47,538 bases of DNA from NCBI GenBank assembly GCA_002499085.1, contig DAKD01000009.1, forward strand, positions 2,028-49,565. Direction: 5' to 3'. The notes below the pieces were generated by a model that saw only the letters and a program-made list of their open reading frames with translations, made no database searches and was not told where the DNA came from. Origin of the DNA: Methanomassiliicoccales archaeon UBA280 (GTDB taxonomy: Archaea > Thermoplasmatota > Thermoplasmata > SG8-5). Both the position numbers and the translations under genes were made by a program. Positions 1 through 7,588 of the stretch are shown in pieces. Position 1 is the first letter of the stretch. The number at the start of each line of letters is the position of its first letter.

Positions 1-1
1 C

Positions 2-2215
2 AATCTGGTGAACGAAGGCTCCGTGAAAATCATCCCGCTCGTGCGCATGGACGAGGGCGCGGTCCGGAAACTTGTGGACGCGGCCTGCTCCCCGAACAGA
101 TTCCCAACTGAGTTCTACACAAACCTGGCCAGGGACTGCAGCGGCAATCCGCTGTTCACTTCCGAGCTGGTGAACCAGATGGCAGCCGAGGGCGGAATAA
201 TCCTGAGAGACGGTGCGTTCGAGTTGGTGGACATTCATCATTCAGTGCCTGAAAAAATCGAGGACATAGTCCTGAGGAAGCTGGATACCCTCAACCCGCA
301 CTCTCTCGCTGCGGCCGAGCATCTGTCATGCGCAGGCCGCGAATTTTCCGCGGGCGTTCTGAAATCCTTAAAGAACGTTATGAATCCGGAAGCTGTGATC
401 GACGAGCTTTCATCGGCTGGAATACTGCAATCCAACGGCGACAATCTGCAATTCAGGCATGCCATGTTCAGGGATGCCATCTACAAGAACATATCGGGCA
501 GGTGGCGGGCGGCATACCACCGGGGGCTGGGCGAGTATTATGAGAATGAATATTCAAACAATAAGGATGCTGTCATTTTCGAACTTGCAAGGCATTTCTT
601 CGAATCGAATGAAAAGGCCAAGGCGTTTGAGTATTGCTTCAGGGCTGGCGAGACCGCGGAGAATTCGTATGCGGCGGAAAAGGCCATCGACTTTTACGGC
701 TGGGCAATGGAATCGCTCCCCAAGTCAGGGCTGAAATCCCCAACGGAGAAGCAGATTGAAATCCTGGAACGGACGGGCGACATGCAGACCCTCGTCAGTA
801 AATTCGCCGAAGCGATAACCTCCTATTCGGCCGCCATCTCCGAATCCGCTGACGGCCATCAGAAGGTAAAATTGTACAGGAAGAAGGCGGACGTGCTCTG
901 GAAGATAGGGGACTACGACAGCAGCCTGGCAGAGATGTCCAAAGGCGAGGCGCTCACCGACGATATTATGGAACTTGCCCATTTCGGCCACCAACGAGCC
1001 TACATCTACATGAGGCGAGGGGAATTTGACCGGGCCATTGATCTCTCGACTGAGCAATTGTGCATCATTAAAGACGAAAAATCAGCCGATGCGCTCAGAG
1101 CTTCGATATACGACACATTGGCCAGCTGCTACCACAGGAAAGGAGAGTTCGAAACAGCCCTCGACTATTACGGGAAGTGCCTGGCCATGCAGGAGGCTCT
1201 GGGAAACCTCCGGAGGGTCGGGTCTGTGCTCAACAACATCGGCAACGTGTACGGAGACCGGTTTCAAAATGAGAAAGCCAGCCAGTACTATGATCGGAGC
1301 ATGGAGATATTCAGGAAGATAGGGGACAAGCAGGCTGTGAGTGTGTTGACGTCGAATGTCGCCGCGGTTCACTATTCCAACGGGGACCTGGCCGTTGCCA
1401 AGCAGATGTACGAGGAGAGCAGGGATGTTTCCAGAGAGATAGGGGACCTGAGGATGTTCAGCGCGAACCTGGCCAACCTGGGCGTGGTGCATATCTCAAT
1501 GGGACACTACAGGCAATCCATCGCGCTGTTCGAGGATGCCATGAAGGTTTGGGCGGACATGGGCGACCGGATGAGCGAATCCTGGGGACTCGCCAGCATT
1601 GGCGCTTCCCATTATGAGCTAGGTGATTATCCAAAAGCGATTGACTATCTGGAAAGGAGCGTCGCGCTTAGCGAGACGATTGACGACAAATGGAAACTGT
1701 GCAGCGCACTCATGACCCTGGGTGAAGTAAAGAGAATGTCCGGCGACCTGGCCGGCGGCAGGGCAGTCCACGGGAGGACGCTCGAGCTCGCAAAGGCCCT
1801 TGATAGCTCAGACACTGTAGTCGATTCCCTCACAGGTCTGGCCGAGGTGGACATCCTGGAGCGCGACTATCAGGCGGCTCTGGATAAGCTTGAGGAAGCC
1901 GATAGGAAGGCCAGGGATTCAGGCCTCAAGGTTGAATACGCGAACTCGCTGAGGGTATACGGAAAGCTGAAGGCTGCCATGGGCAGACCCGAAGAATCCG
2001 AAGCGCTGTTCCGGAACGCCCTGGAGATTCATGGGGGCATTGACAACAGGCCATCCAAGGCAAAGCTTCTCTTTGAATGGGGCGTCATCGCGATAGAGCG
2101 CGGCGAGAAAGAGAGGGGCCTGGAGATGGTCAGGGAGGCGATGGAAACCTTCATGGCATCGGAGATGCGGCCATGGATAGAGAAAGGCGAGAAGGTTCTC
2201 GCGGGCGTCTCCTAG
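2..2215 (+). CDS. TPR-repeat protein, C-terminal part of an AAA/STAND-type regulator (5' end outside window)
   Basis: The frame is open to the window edge, so the N-terminus is missing; the first in-window GTG (position 8) is not a convincing start. Visible residues 1-180 match the region that follows the ATPase core in MalT/STAND-like regulators: a short segment resembling the end of the ATPase (SGNPLF motif) and then a winged-helix-like region. From about residue 180 to the end there are roughly a dozen tetratricopeptide repeats of 36-40 residues (recurrent A-Y..G, LG..Y, A...Y..A patterns). The same order is seen in the 812-residue protein encoded at 25920-28358, which keeps its Walker motifs, so I infer that the missing part is an AAA-type ATPase. 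The likely role is a signal-responsive scaffold or regulator; the ligand is unknown. The stop codon overlaps that of the convergent MarC gene. Confidence 0.75.
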   Translation, partial: NLVNEGSVKIIPLVRMDEGAVRKLVDAACSPNRFPTEFYTNLARDCSGNPLFTSELVNQMAAEGGIILRDGAFELVDIHHSVPEKIEDIVLRKLDTLNPHSLAAAEHLSCAGREFSAGVLKSLKNVMNPEAVIDELSSAGILQSNGDNLQFRHAMFRDAIYKNISGRWRAAYHRGLGEYYENEYSNNKDAVIFELARHFFESNEKAKAFEYCFRAGETAENSYAAEKAIDFYGWAMESLPKSGLKSPTEKQIEILERTGDMQTLVSKFAEAITSYSAAISESADGHQKVKLYRKKADVLWKIGDYDSSLAEMSKGEALTDDIMELAHFGHQRAYIYMRRGEFDRAIDLSTEQLCIIKDEKSADALRASIYDTLASCYHRKGEFETALDYYGKCLAMQEALGNLRRVGSVLNNIGNVYGDRFQNEKASQYYDRSMEIFRKIGDKQAVSVLTSNVAAVHYSNGDLAVAKQMYEESRDVSREIGDLRMFSANLANLGVVHISMGHYRQSIALFEDAMKVWADMGDRMSESWGLASIGASHYELGDYPKAIDYLERSVALSETIDDKWKLCSALMTLGEVKRMSGDLAGGRAVHGRTLELAKALDSSDTVVDSLTGLAEVDILERDYQAALDKLEEADRKARDSGLKVEYANSLRVYGKLKAAMGRPEESEALFRNALEIHGGIDNRPSKAKLLFEWGVIAIERGEKERGLEMVREAMETFMASEMRPWIEKGEKVLAGVS

Positions 2216-2793
2216 AATCCGAGCCCGTCCCTGATGAACATGACCCCCCAGGCCAGGGTTATCAGGCCCATGATCGTGCTCATGACCTGTATCGGCGTTT
2301 TTCCTATTTTCTTCGATATCTTCGCGGAGAGCAGGAGTAGTCCCGCGGAAAATGCGAGCACTATCACGATGGCAAGGCCAGTGCAGCCCATCCCGTAGTC
2401 GTGCTCCGCGATTATTATTGTCGATATCGTTGCCGGGCCGGTCATGAGCGGCGTGGCGATGAGCGAGGCTATCGCTGCGGTCGAGCTCCCTTCCTTCTCC
2501 TCCACATGCACCAGCGACATGCCCAGGGACATCTGCACGCCGAATATCAGCAGTATGATTCCGCCAGCCACCCTGAAGTTGTCCATGTCAGTGTTGAACA
2601 GGCTGAGAAGCCTCTCGCCGAGCACCAGGACCAGGAAGCAGAGAACCGCGGCCACGGTGATTGCGAGAAGTGCTGTCCGGCGCCTCTCCCCCTCCTTCAT
2701 GGGGTCGGTGGCGACGGCAAAAACAGCGAAGCTGGCCATGGGGTCGATGATGACCACGAACAGCACTATGAGCTGGGGAAGGTTCTCGAACAT
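2212..2793 (-). CDS. MarC-family integral membrane protein
   Basis: A 193-residue protein starting MFENLPQ, with about six hydrophobic segments in the MarC arrangement: N-terminal LIVLFVVIIDP, the IIDPMASFAVF signature, a central GGIILLIFGVQMSLG helix, IATPLMTGPATIS, and two C-terminal helices. MarC proteins are inner-membrane proteins of unsettled function; the old link to multiple antibiotic resistance is not supported. An upstream in-frame extension to 2862 is rejected: a TATA box at 2816-2824 lies about 27 nt before ATG 2793, so the transcript would be leaderless and the extension would lie upstream of the transcription start. The gene is convergent with the upstream TPR gene, sharing overlapping stops. 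Confidence 0.85.
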   Translation of the reverse strand: MFENLPQLIVLFVVIIDPMASFAVFAVATDPMKEGERRRTALLAITVAAVLCFLVLVLGERLLSLFNTDMDNFRVAGGIILLIFGVQMSLGMSLVHVEEKEGSSTAAIASLIATPLMTGPATISTIIIAEHDYGMGCTGLAIVIVLAFSAGLLLLSAKISKKIGKTPIQVMSTIMGLITLAWGVMFIRDGLGF

Positions 2794-2815
2794 CGGACTG
2801 CTGCATGTTGGCCAT

Positions 2816-2824
2816 CTATATATC
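2816..2824 (-). promoter_or_regulatory. TATA box of the MarC gene (leaderless start)
   Basis: The AT-only core (tatatat on both strands) is centred about 27 nt upstream of ATG 2793, the spacing expected for an archaeal leaderless mRNA. No ribosome-binding site precedes the ATG. Confidence 0.5.
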
Positions 2825-2853
2825 GATTTTCTCGAACGTAGGAAAAAGAATGA

Positions 2854-3062
2854 CGGACTCATGGGGAATTTCGCGAATAGCTCTCATTTCGGTGGGCAAG
2901 CCCACCTCAGGCGCTGGACGAGAAATGTGAAAGATTGCTACCAACCGTTTCTCGTCCGCGGCTCGATGAGCGTTTGTCCAGTTTTATGCCGCTCATCTTC
3001 GCTTCGAACCCCAGTCGCAGGCTCCGAAGGCCCGCAGGATATCCTAGCTACCCTATGAGTCC
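2854..3062 (-). tRNA. tRNA-Arg (anticodon UCG) with a 135-nt intron in the T-loop (59/60)
   Basis: Exon 1 is the complement of 3062-3003 and exon 2 the complement of 2867-2854, giving a 74-nt mature tRNA without encoded CCA. The acceptor stem GGACTCA/TGAGTCC pairs perfectly. The D-arm has T8, A14, G15, G18G19 and A21. The anticodon stem CGGGC/GCCTG encloses loop C-T-TCG-G-A. The T-stem TGGGG/CCCCA closes around TTCGAA plus T only after the intron (3002-2868) is removed. The junction forms a textbook bulge-helix-bulge: exon helix GGGG/CCCC, central helix TTCG/CGAA, 3-nt bulges AAG and ATT, inner helix CGAA/TTCG. Cleavage after the second bulge base yields A59|T60. A20 and C35, the usual arginine identity bases, are present. 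A TATA-like element lies about 27 nt before G1, and a T5 run follows the 3' end. Confidence 0.88.
2868..3002 (-). other. tRNA intron, structured (three strong hairpins)
   Basis: This is the intervening sequence of the tRNA-Arg gene, defined by the bulge-helix-bulge. It contains three perfect stems: GATGAGCG/CGCTCATC (2965-2972 with 2990-2997), GGACGAGAAA/TTTCTCGTCC (2916-2925 with 2948-2957) and GGTGGGC/GCCCACC (2891-2906). On the tRNA strand a box-C-like AAGATGA lies near the 5' end and a CTGA lies upstream of the last stem. A guide-RNA function, as in some archaeal tRNA-Trp introns, is only a speculation. Confidence 0.75.
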
Positions 3063-3084
3063 TTAAGCCCGTCAAGAACGGTGG

Positions 3085-3094
3085 GCATTTATCG
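3085..3094 (-). promoter_or_regulatory. TATA-like element of the tRNA-Arg gene
   Basis: CGATAAATG on the minus strand is centred about 27 nt upstream of the tRNA 5' end (3062), so transcription would start at or next to G1. Confidence 0.45.
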
Positions 3095-3138
3095 TTTGTG
3101 GTGGAGAGACCCGTATGGTCGTATGAACTGAAATCTAT

Positions 3139-3627
3139 CTATGCAGTTTCATTGTCGGAAAGCCCGCTGCCCCAAGAAACCTCTTGCTGCTTCGGTCCGC
3201 AGAGCGACTCGACTGCCTGCCGGGCAGTCTCACCGGCGCTCCTGTAGTCTCCCTTGTCCATCAAGGCCCTCGCAATCCTTAATTTTGTTCCGGCCTCGGT
3301 GACGTTCTGTCCGGACTGGTGAGCTTTCTGTATTTCCATCTCTGCCCGCCTGATCCCTGCGACCAAGCTCTCGTACTCGGAATATCTGGCGCTGGCCCTC
3401 TGCATGCATTCGTTGATGATATCTGCCGCGTCCGATACCTCTCCGGATTCGATGATTATCCTCGCGCCGGTGATCATGCTCTCCACTTCTGAGAAATCGA
3501 CTCCCATCTCCCTTCCGCGCATGACCTGGCCTTCCAGGTAATCAAGCATTTCCCTGACATTCGTTGCTGTCCCGTCTTCCTTTGCTGTCCCATCCGATTT
3601 TTCCGCGTCCGAAGGTTTGTTGCCCAA
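3139..3627 (-). CDS. Small helical protein of unknown function (TTG start)
   Basis: A 162-residue protein I do not recognise. Residues 1-25 are charged and disordered. Residues 25-150 form amphipathic helices with two similar units (ITGARIIIESGEVSDAADII and KLRIARALMDKGDYRSAGET), which resemble the short helical hairpins found in many archaeal TPR or coiled-coil proteins. The start is TTG at 3627, chosen because GGAGG ends 7 nt upstream. An ATG at 3662 in another frame, just downstream of a TATA-like element near 3691-3703, would open a short overlapping reading frame. The gene lies downstream of nothing on its strand except the coiled-coil operon that begins at 8971, and it has its own promoter. 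A scaffold-related role is an inference from fold and location only. Confidence 0.6.
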   Translation of the reverse strand: MGNKPSDAEKSDGTAKEDGTATNVREMLDYLEGQVMRGREMGVDFSEVESMITGARIIIESGEVSDAADIINECMQRASARYSEYESLVAGIRRAEMEIQKAHQSGQNVTEAGTKLRIARALMDKGDYRSAGETARQAVESLCGPKQQEVSWGSGLSDNETA

Positions 3628-3769
3628 CCGAACTCCTCCACATCGGAATATGCCTCAGACATGGTAAATACCTTTTGGTCGCCGAAGCCAGTATTTTAAA
3701 ATTTTGTTAATTCCGCTTCATATTATTTAGCATAATCATATCGTTCCCCGCTGGCAATCCTGGCTCGAA

Positions 3770-6700
3770 CTAGAGCATCTTCGTCAGACTGTCCTTGAGC
3801 TTGTCCAGGTACTCTTTCTTGTCCTCGAGCGCCTTCTCCTTCCTGGCAAGCTCCTCCTCCTTGCGCTTCAGCTCGGCCTCCTGCGCCTCTATCTTGCCGC
3901 GGTCGGCCTTATGGCCCTTTTCCTTCTTTGCCAGCTCTTTCTCTGCTGCGGCCAATTCTTTCTCCAGTTTCTTTATCCGGGAAATCTCCCGCTTCAGGCT
4001 GGACTTCTCGTTCTCGACCAGTTTGCTCACTCTCTCGTTGATGATCTCCTCGATGTCAACGGCTTTGTTGCTCTCCATCTCTATCTGCTTCCAGACCTCG
4101 GCTGCCTCCTTCTTCTCGGCCATCAGCGTCTCGAAGTCTGCGTCGAGCTGCCTCCTGCGCGCCTCTGCCTCCTCCATTGTTTTGCGGTTCTGCTCCGCAA
4201 GCAGCAGCGACTCCCTCTCCCTCTTATCGACCTCGGTTTCCCTGGCCTTCAGGTCCTGTTCTATAGCGGCCTTGAGCTTCTCGAGGCGCTCGTTCTCCGA
4301 GGCAAGTTTCTTAAGGTTGTCCTCGGCACGCTTCTGCTCGACTGATTTGCTGTATTTCATGAGGGCCAGCGCGGACTGCTTCATCTCGTCCACTTTCGTT
4401 TTCTCTTCCCTCATCATATCCATCTCTGCCTGGCGCTTGTCCATCTCCTCTTCCAGAAGGCGCCGCATCCGGTTCAGGTCAGCCTCTTTCTCCCTGAGCT
4501 CCTTCTGCTGGTCCTCGATCTCCTTGACTCTCTGCGGCAAATCGCCCTTCATCCTGTCCAGTTCCGCCCGCTCGGCCTTGATGGACTCCATCTTGGCATG
4601 GAGGTCCGCCTCCATCTGCGTGAGGTCCCGCTCATGCGACGCCTGCTCATGCTCCCTCCTTGTGACGACCTCGGCCCTCACTTTGAGCTCCTCTGTCTCT
4701 TTGGCCATCTTCTCGATGTTTGCGTCAAGCTCCTTGTCGCGCTCCGCAAGCTCGTCGACCCTGTAATTGAGCTCCATCTCCAGGCGCTTGAGTTCGTCCG
4801 ACCTCTTCTGAAGCTCGTCCTTCCTGGCCTCCGCGTCAGCTTCCCTGGCATTCAGCTGCTTCTGCCTGGCCTCCAGCGACTTGGACTCCTTGCCAATGTC
4901 CTTCCACACTTTCTCGGTGTCCTGTTTCTGGGCATTGAGCCTGGCTCTTTCCTCCCTCAGGTCCTTGTCCATTCCGTTGAGCTTCACTTCGCGCTTGTCG
5001 AAGCTCTCCTTGGTCTTGCCTATCTGTTTCTCTCTTATCTTCAATTCATTCTCTCTGATCTTGACATCGGAGATCTTGGCCGCTATCTCCTCGTTTTCCC
5101 TCTCGAGCTTCTCCTCCTCCTTCCCGATATCGGCGAGCCTCTCCTTTATTTCTGCCTCCTTTTCGTCCAATGATTCGGCCCTGGCCTGGAGCTCTCCCTC
5201 CAGCTTTGAATACTCAGCCAGTTGCCTCTCGGCCTCCTCCATTCTCTGCGCAGCCTTTCTCTCGCGCTCGGATACTGCCAGGTCCCTGCGGTGAAGGTCA
5301 CCCGCCTCGTCCTCAAGGGCCTTGGCCCTCTCCTCCGTGCTGTTGCTGAAATCCGCGATTCTGATGGCAAGGTTCTCCCTCTCGCCGGCAAGTTCCTTGG
5401 CCGTCTTCTCCAGCCTGGCTTCCTTCTCGGCCAAATTGGACTCCAAGCCGGTAAGTTCCCTGTCCTTCCTTGACAGTTCCTTCTCAAAGTCATCCAGCGC
5501 CGCTGAGCGCTCGTCCATGGCTGCCGCGTCTTCCTCAAAGTGCTCTCTGTCAAGCTCCAACTTGTCAAGGGCGTTGTTCAGGTCAGTCTCCCTCTTGCGC
5601 AGATCCTTCTCCAGCTTGGTCAGGGCCTCGTCACGGTCGTCGGATTCGGCCATCTCGGCGTCCAGGTTCTTCCTCAGCTGCTTCAGCTCATTCTTCATCT
5701 TCTCGGTGTCAGCCTCCCTCTCCGAGACCTGCGCAGTGCGTTTCTCAAGGCTTTTCTCAAGCTTCTCCAATTCCTTGGCCCTGCTCACAAGGGACGATTT
5801 CTCGCTTTCCAGCTCGGCAGCCCTGTTCTCAACGGCCTTCTCGCGGGATTTGATTTCCCTCTTCCCCGATTCGATATCCGCCTTCTTCCTTTCGATGTCG
5901 GCGAGCACCTTCTCCAGCTTGCCCTCCTGCTTTGCCAGCGCCTTCTCACGCGACTCAACGGCATCCGTTCTCTCGTCCAGCTCCTTCATGCGGGCGGAGA
6001 TCTCGTTGCGCTGCTCCAGAATCTGCGACTCCTTCTCCCCCACCTCATCCTTGGAAAGGCGTATGCCCTCCCTCATCTTCTCCAGTTCCATGATCTCGGA
6101 TCTCAGGGATTTGCGTTTCTCGTCCAGCTCCTTCTCTCTTTCATTCAGTTCCTCGGTTCTCTCCGCAAGTTCGGCCTCGGATTGCTTCATCCTGCTGGCC
6201 AGTTCCTTCTCGCGTGTGCCGAGGTCCTTTTCCGCATCGTCGATGATCCTAGACCTTTCCTCGGATTCCTTTTCCAACTGTGTTATGCCGTTCTCCCGCT
6301 CATCCAGCTCGGCAGTGCGCTTCTCGCAGTCTTCGACATCCGAGTCAAGCAGCCTCTTCCTCTCCTCGAGTATCTCTCCCTGCTGTTTCAGCTCCGATTC
6401 GGAGGCAGTGAGACCTTCCCTGGCATCCTCCAATTCCTTCCTCAGGGCTGCCAGTTCCTTCTCCTTGGCCCTGTAATCCGCCTTCATCTTCTCTATGGAC
6501 TTCTGATTGTCCGCCACCTGCTTCTCCAGGTCCGCGGATTTGGACTCGAGCGCTTCCTTTTCCTTGTCAAGTCCCTGCTCGAGCTCCCTGAGCTTTTTCT
6601 CTTTTGCATCAAGTTCCCTCTGGGTTTTCTTGAGGGATGCGGACATTGTGTCTATCTCGCCCTTCTTCTCGTCCAGCTGGGACGACAGCTTGGTCAGCTC

Positions 6701-7579
6701 CGAGTTGCGGGCGTCCAGCTCCTTCTGGAGGCTGTCCAGCTTTTTCTCGGTCTGTGACAGCGATTTGCCCTTGCCCTCGATGTCTTCCTTCTCCTTCTCA
6801 AGAATCTTCTTTGTCTTGGCCAGCTCTTTCTTCGCCTCGCTGAGCTCGGCCTTCAGCTCCTCGGCATTGGACTCGAGTTTTCCGGCACGCTTCTTCTCTG
6901 TCTCAAGTTCCGAGGCCAAACGATCCTTGTCCAGGATGAGGGCTGCGCATTTCTTCTCCTCCTCGGCAAAATCCTTCTCCAGCCTCCCGGCCCTCAGCTC
7001 AAGCTCCTTTCTGGCCTCCCCCGCATCACCGGTGGTTTTTTCCATGGCCTTCTTTGTGTTTCTCAGTTCTTCCTCGAGAGCTTTAAGTTCGGAAATCTCC
7101 CTCTCTTGGGCGGAGAGCTTCTTCTGCAGGGCCTCCAGTTCCTTCTGGGTTGCACCGCTGCCCTCGAGCTTCCGTTCCAATTCCTTGACATGCGACTCCT
7201 TCTCCCCCAGGCTCTTCTCGGTTTCCTTGAGCCTCTTCTCAAGGGATTTGGCCTCTGCTGCGTTTGCATCCCTGGCAGCAGCGATTTCCACCAGCTTCCT
7301 CTTCTGTTCCCTGTCAATTTTTTCAAGGTCCTTCATCTTCTCGATGGACTTCTGAATGTCATCCATGGCCGGGGCTGCTGTCTCCGCAGGGGCCACTTGC
7401 GCTTTTTTCTCGGGCAGAGGCTCCACGGCAATGCTGGCTGAAATGTCCACAACTTCTTCTTCGGGAGAGGCAGCATCTTCGGCCGGAGGTTCGGTTGGCT
7501 GGGCCGGAGCTTCGTCGCTCACCAGGGAGTCCTTGACTTCCTCCTCGAGTGCCTTCTTTGCCTTGTCCCTCAGTCCCAT
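3770..7579 (-). CDS. Giant coiled-coil protein (1269 aa)
   Basis: After an Ala/Pro/Glu-rich N-terminal 70 residues, the whole protein from about 75 to 1269 is predicted heptad coiled coil made almost only of E, K, L, A, R, S, D and Q. Recurrent units resemble K-E-x-E-L-x-x-R-x-x-x-L-E. There is no ATP-binding head, hinge, membrane segment or signal peptide, so it is not a complete SMC/Rad50 protein. Residues 1-20 (MGLRDKAKKALEEEVKD) form an amphipathic helix. Spacing from the upstream zinc-ribbon coiled-coil gene is 9 nt, with AGGTG before ATG 7579, so the two are co-translated and may form a filament or scaffold together. Long open frames on the opposite strand are artefacts of the biased codon composition. 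The function is unknown. Confidence 0.85.
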   Translation of the reverse strand: MGLRDKAKKALEEEVKDSLVSDEAPAQPTEPPAEDAASPEEEVVDISASIAVEPLPEKKAQVAPAETAAPAMDDIQKSIEKMKDLEKIDREQKRKLVEIAAARDANAAEAKSLEKRLKETEKSLGEKESHVKELERKLEGSGATQKELEALQKKLSAQEREISELKALEEELRNTKKAMEKTTGDAGEARKELELRAGRLEKDFAEEEKKCAALILDKDRLASELETEKKRAGKLESNAEELKAELSEAKKELAKTKKILEKEKEDIEGKGKSLSQTEKKLDSLQKELDARNSELTKLSSQLDEKKGEIDTMSASLKKTQRELDAKEKKLRELEQGLDKEKEALESKSADLEKQVADNQKSIEKMKADYRAKEKELAALRKELEDAREGLTASESELKQQGEILEERKRLLDSDVEDCEKRTAELDERENGITQLEKESEERSRIIDDAEKDLGTREKELASRMKQSEAELAERTEELNEREKELDEKRKSLRSEIMELEKMREGIRLSKDEVGEKESQILEQRNEISARMKELDERTDAVESREKALAKQEGKLEKVLADIERKKADIESGKREIKSREKAVENRAAELESEKSSLVSRAKELEKLEKSLEKRTAQVSEREADTEKMKNELKQLRKNLDAEMAESDDRDEALTKLEKDLRKRETDLNNALDKLELDREHFEEDAAAMDERSAALDDFEKELSRKDRELTGLESNLAEKEARLEKTAKELAGERENLAIRIADFSNSTEERAKALEDEAGDLHRRDLAVSERERKAAQRMEEAERQLAEYSKLEGELQARAESLDEKEAEIKERLADIGKEEEKLERENEEIAAKISDVKIRENELKIREKQIGKTKESFDKREVKLNGMDKDLREERARLNAQKQDTEKVWKDIGKESKSLEARQKQLNAREADAEARKDELQKRSDELKRLEMELNYRVDELAERDKELDANIEKMAKETEELKVRAEVVTRREHEQASHERDLTQMEADLHAKMESIKAERAELDRMKGDLPQRVKEIEDQQKELREKEADLNRMRRLLEEEMDKRQAEMDMMREEKTKVDEMKQSALALMKYSKSVEQKRAEDNLKKLASENERLEKLKAAIEQDLKARETEVDKRERESLLLAEQNRKTMEEAEARRRQLDADFETLMAEKKEAAEVWKQIEMESNKAVDIEEIINERVSKLVENEKSSLKREISRIKKLEKELAAAEKELAKKEKGHKADRGKIEAQEAELKRKEEELARKEKALEDKKEYLDKLKDSLTKML

Positions 7580-7588
7580 TGCTCACAC

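Noticed and set aside
2891..2906. GGTGGGC/GCCCACC hairpin as a transcription terminator
   Set aside because: It lies inside the tRNA intron; the T-run after the tRNA 3' end is a better termination signal.
2444..3058. A 204-codon plus-strand frame covering the marC gene and the tRNA
   Set aside because: It overlaps a clear MarC gene and the tRNA; no start signal or similarity.
3474..3662. Overlapping short frame from ATG 3662 as the true start of the 162-residue protein
   Set aside because: It is in a different frame, and a strong GGAGG precedes the TTG at 3627; joining them would need a frameshift.
3795..7355. Several long Ser/Leu-rich open frames opposite the coiled-coil gene
   Set aside because: They arise from the complement of Glu/Lys/Leu-rich codons, lack ribosome-binding sites and resemble no protein family.
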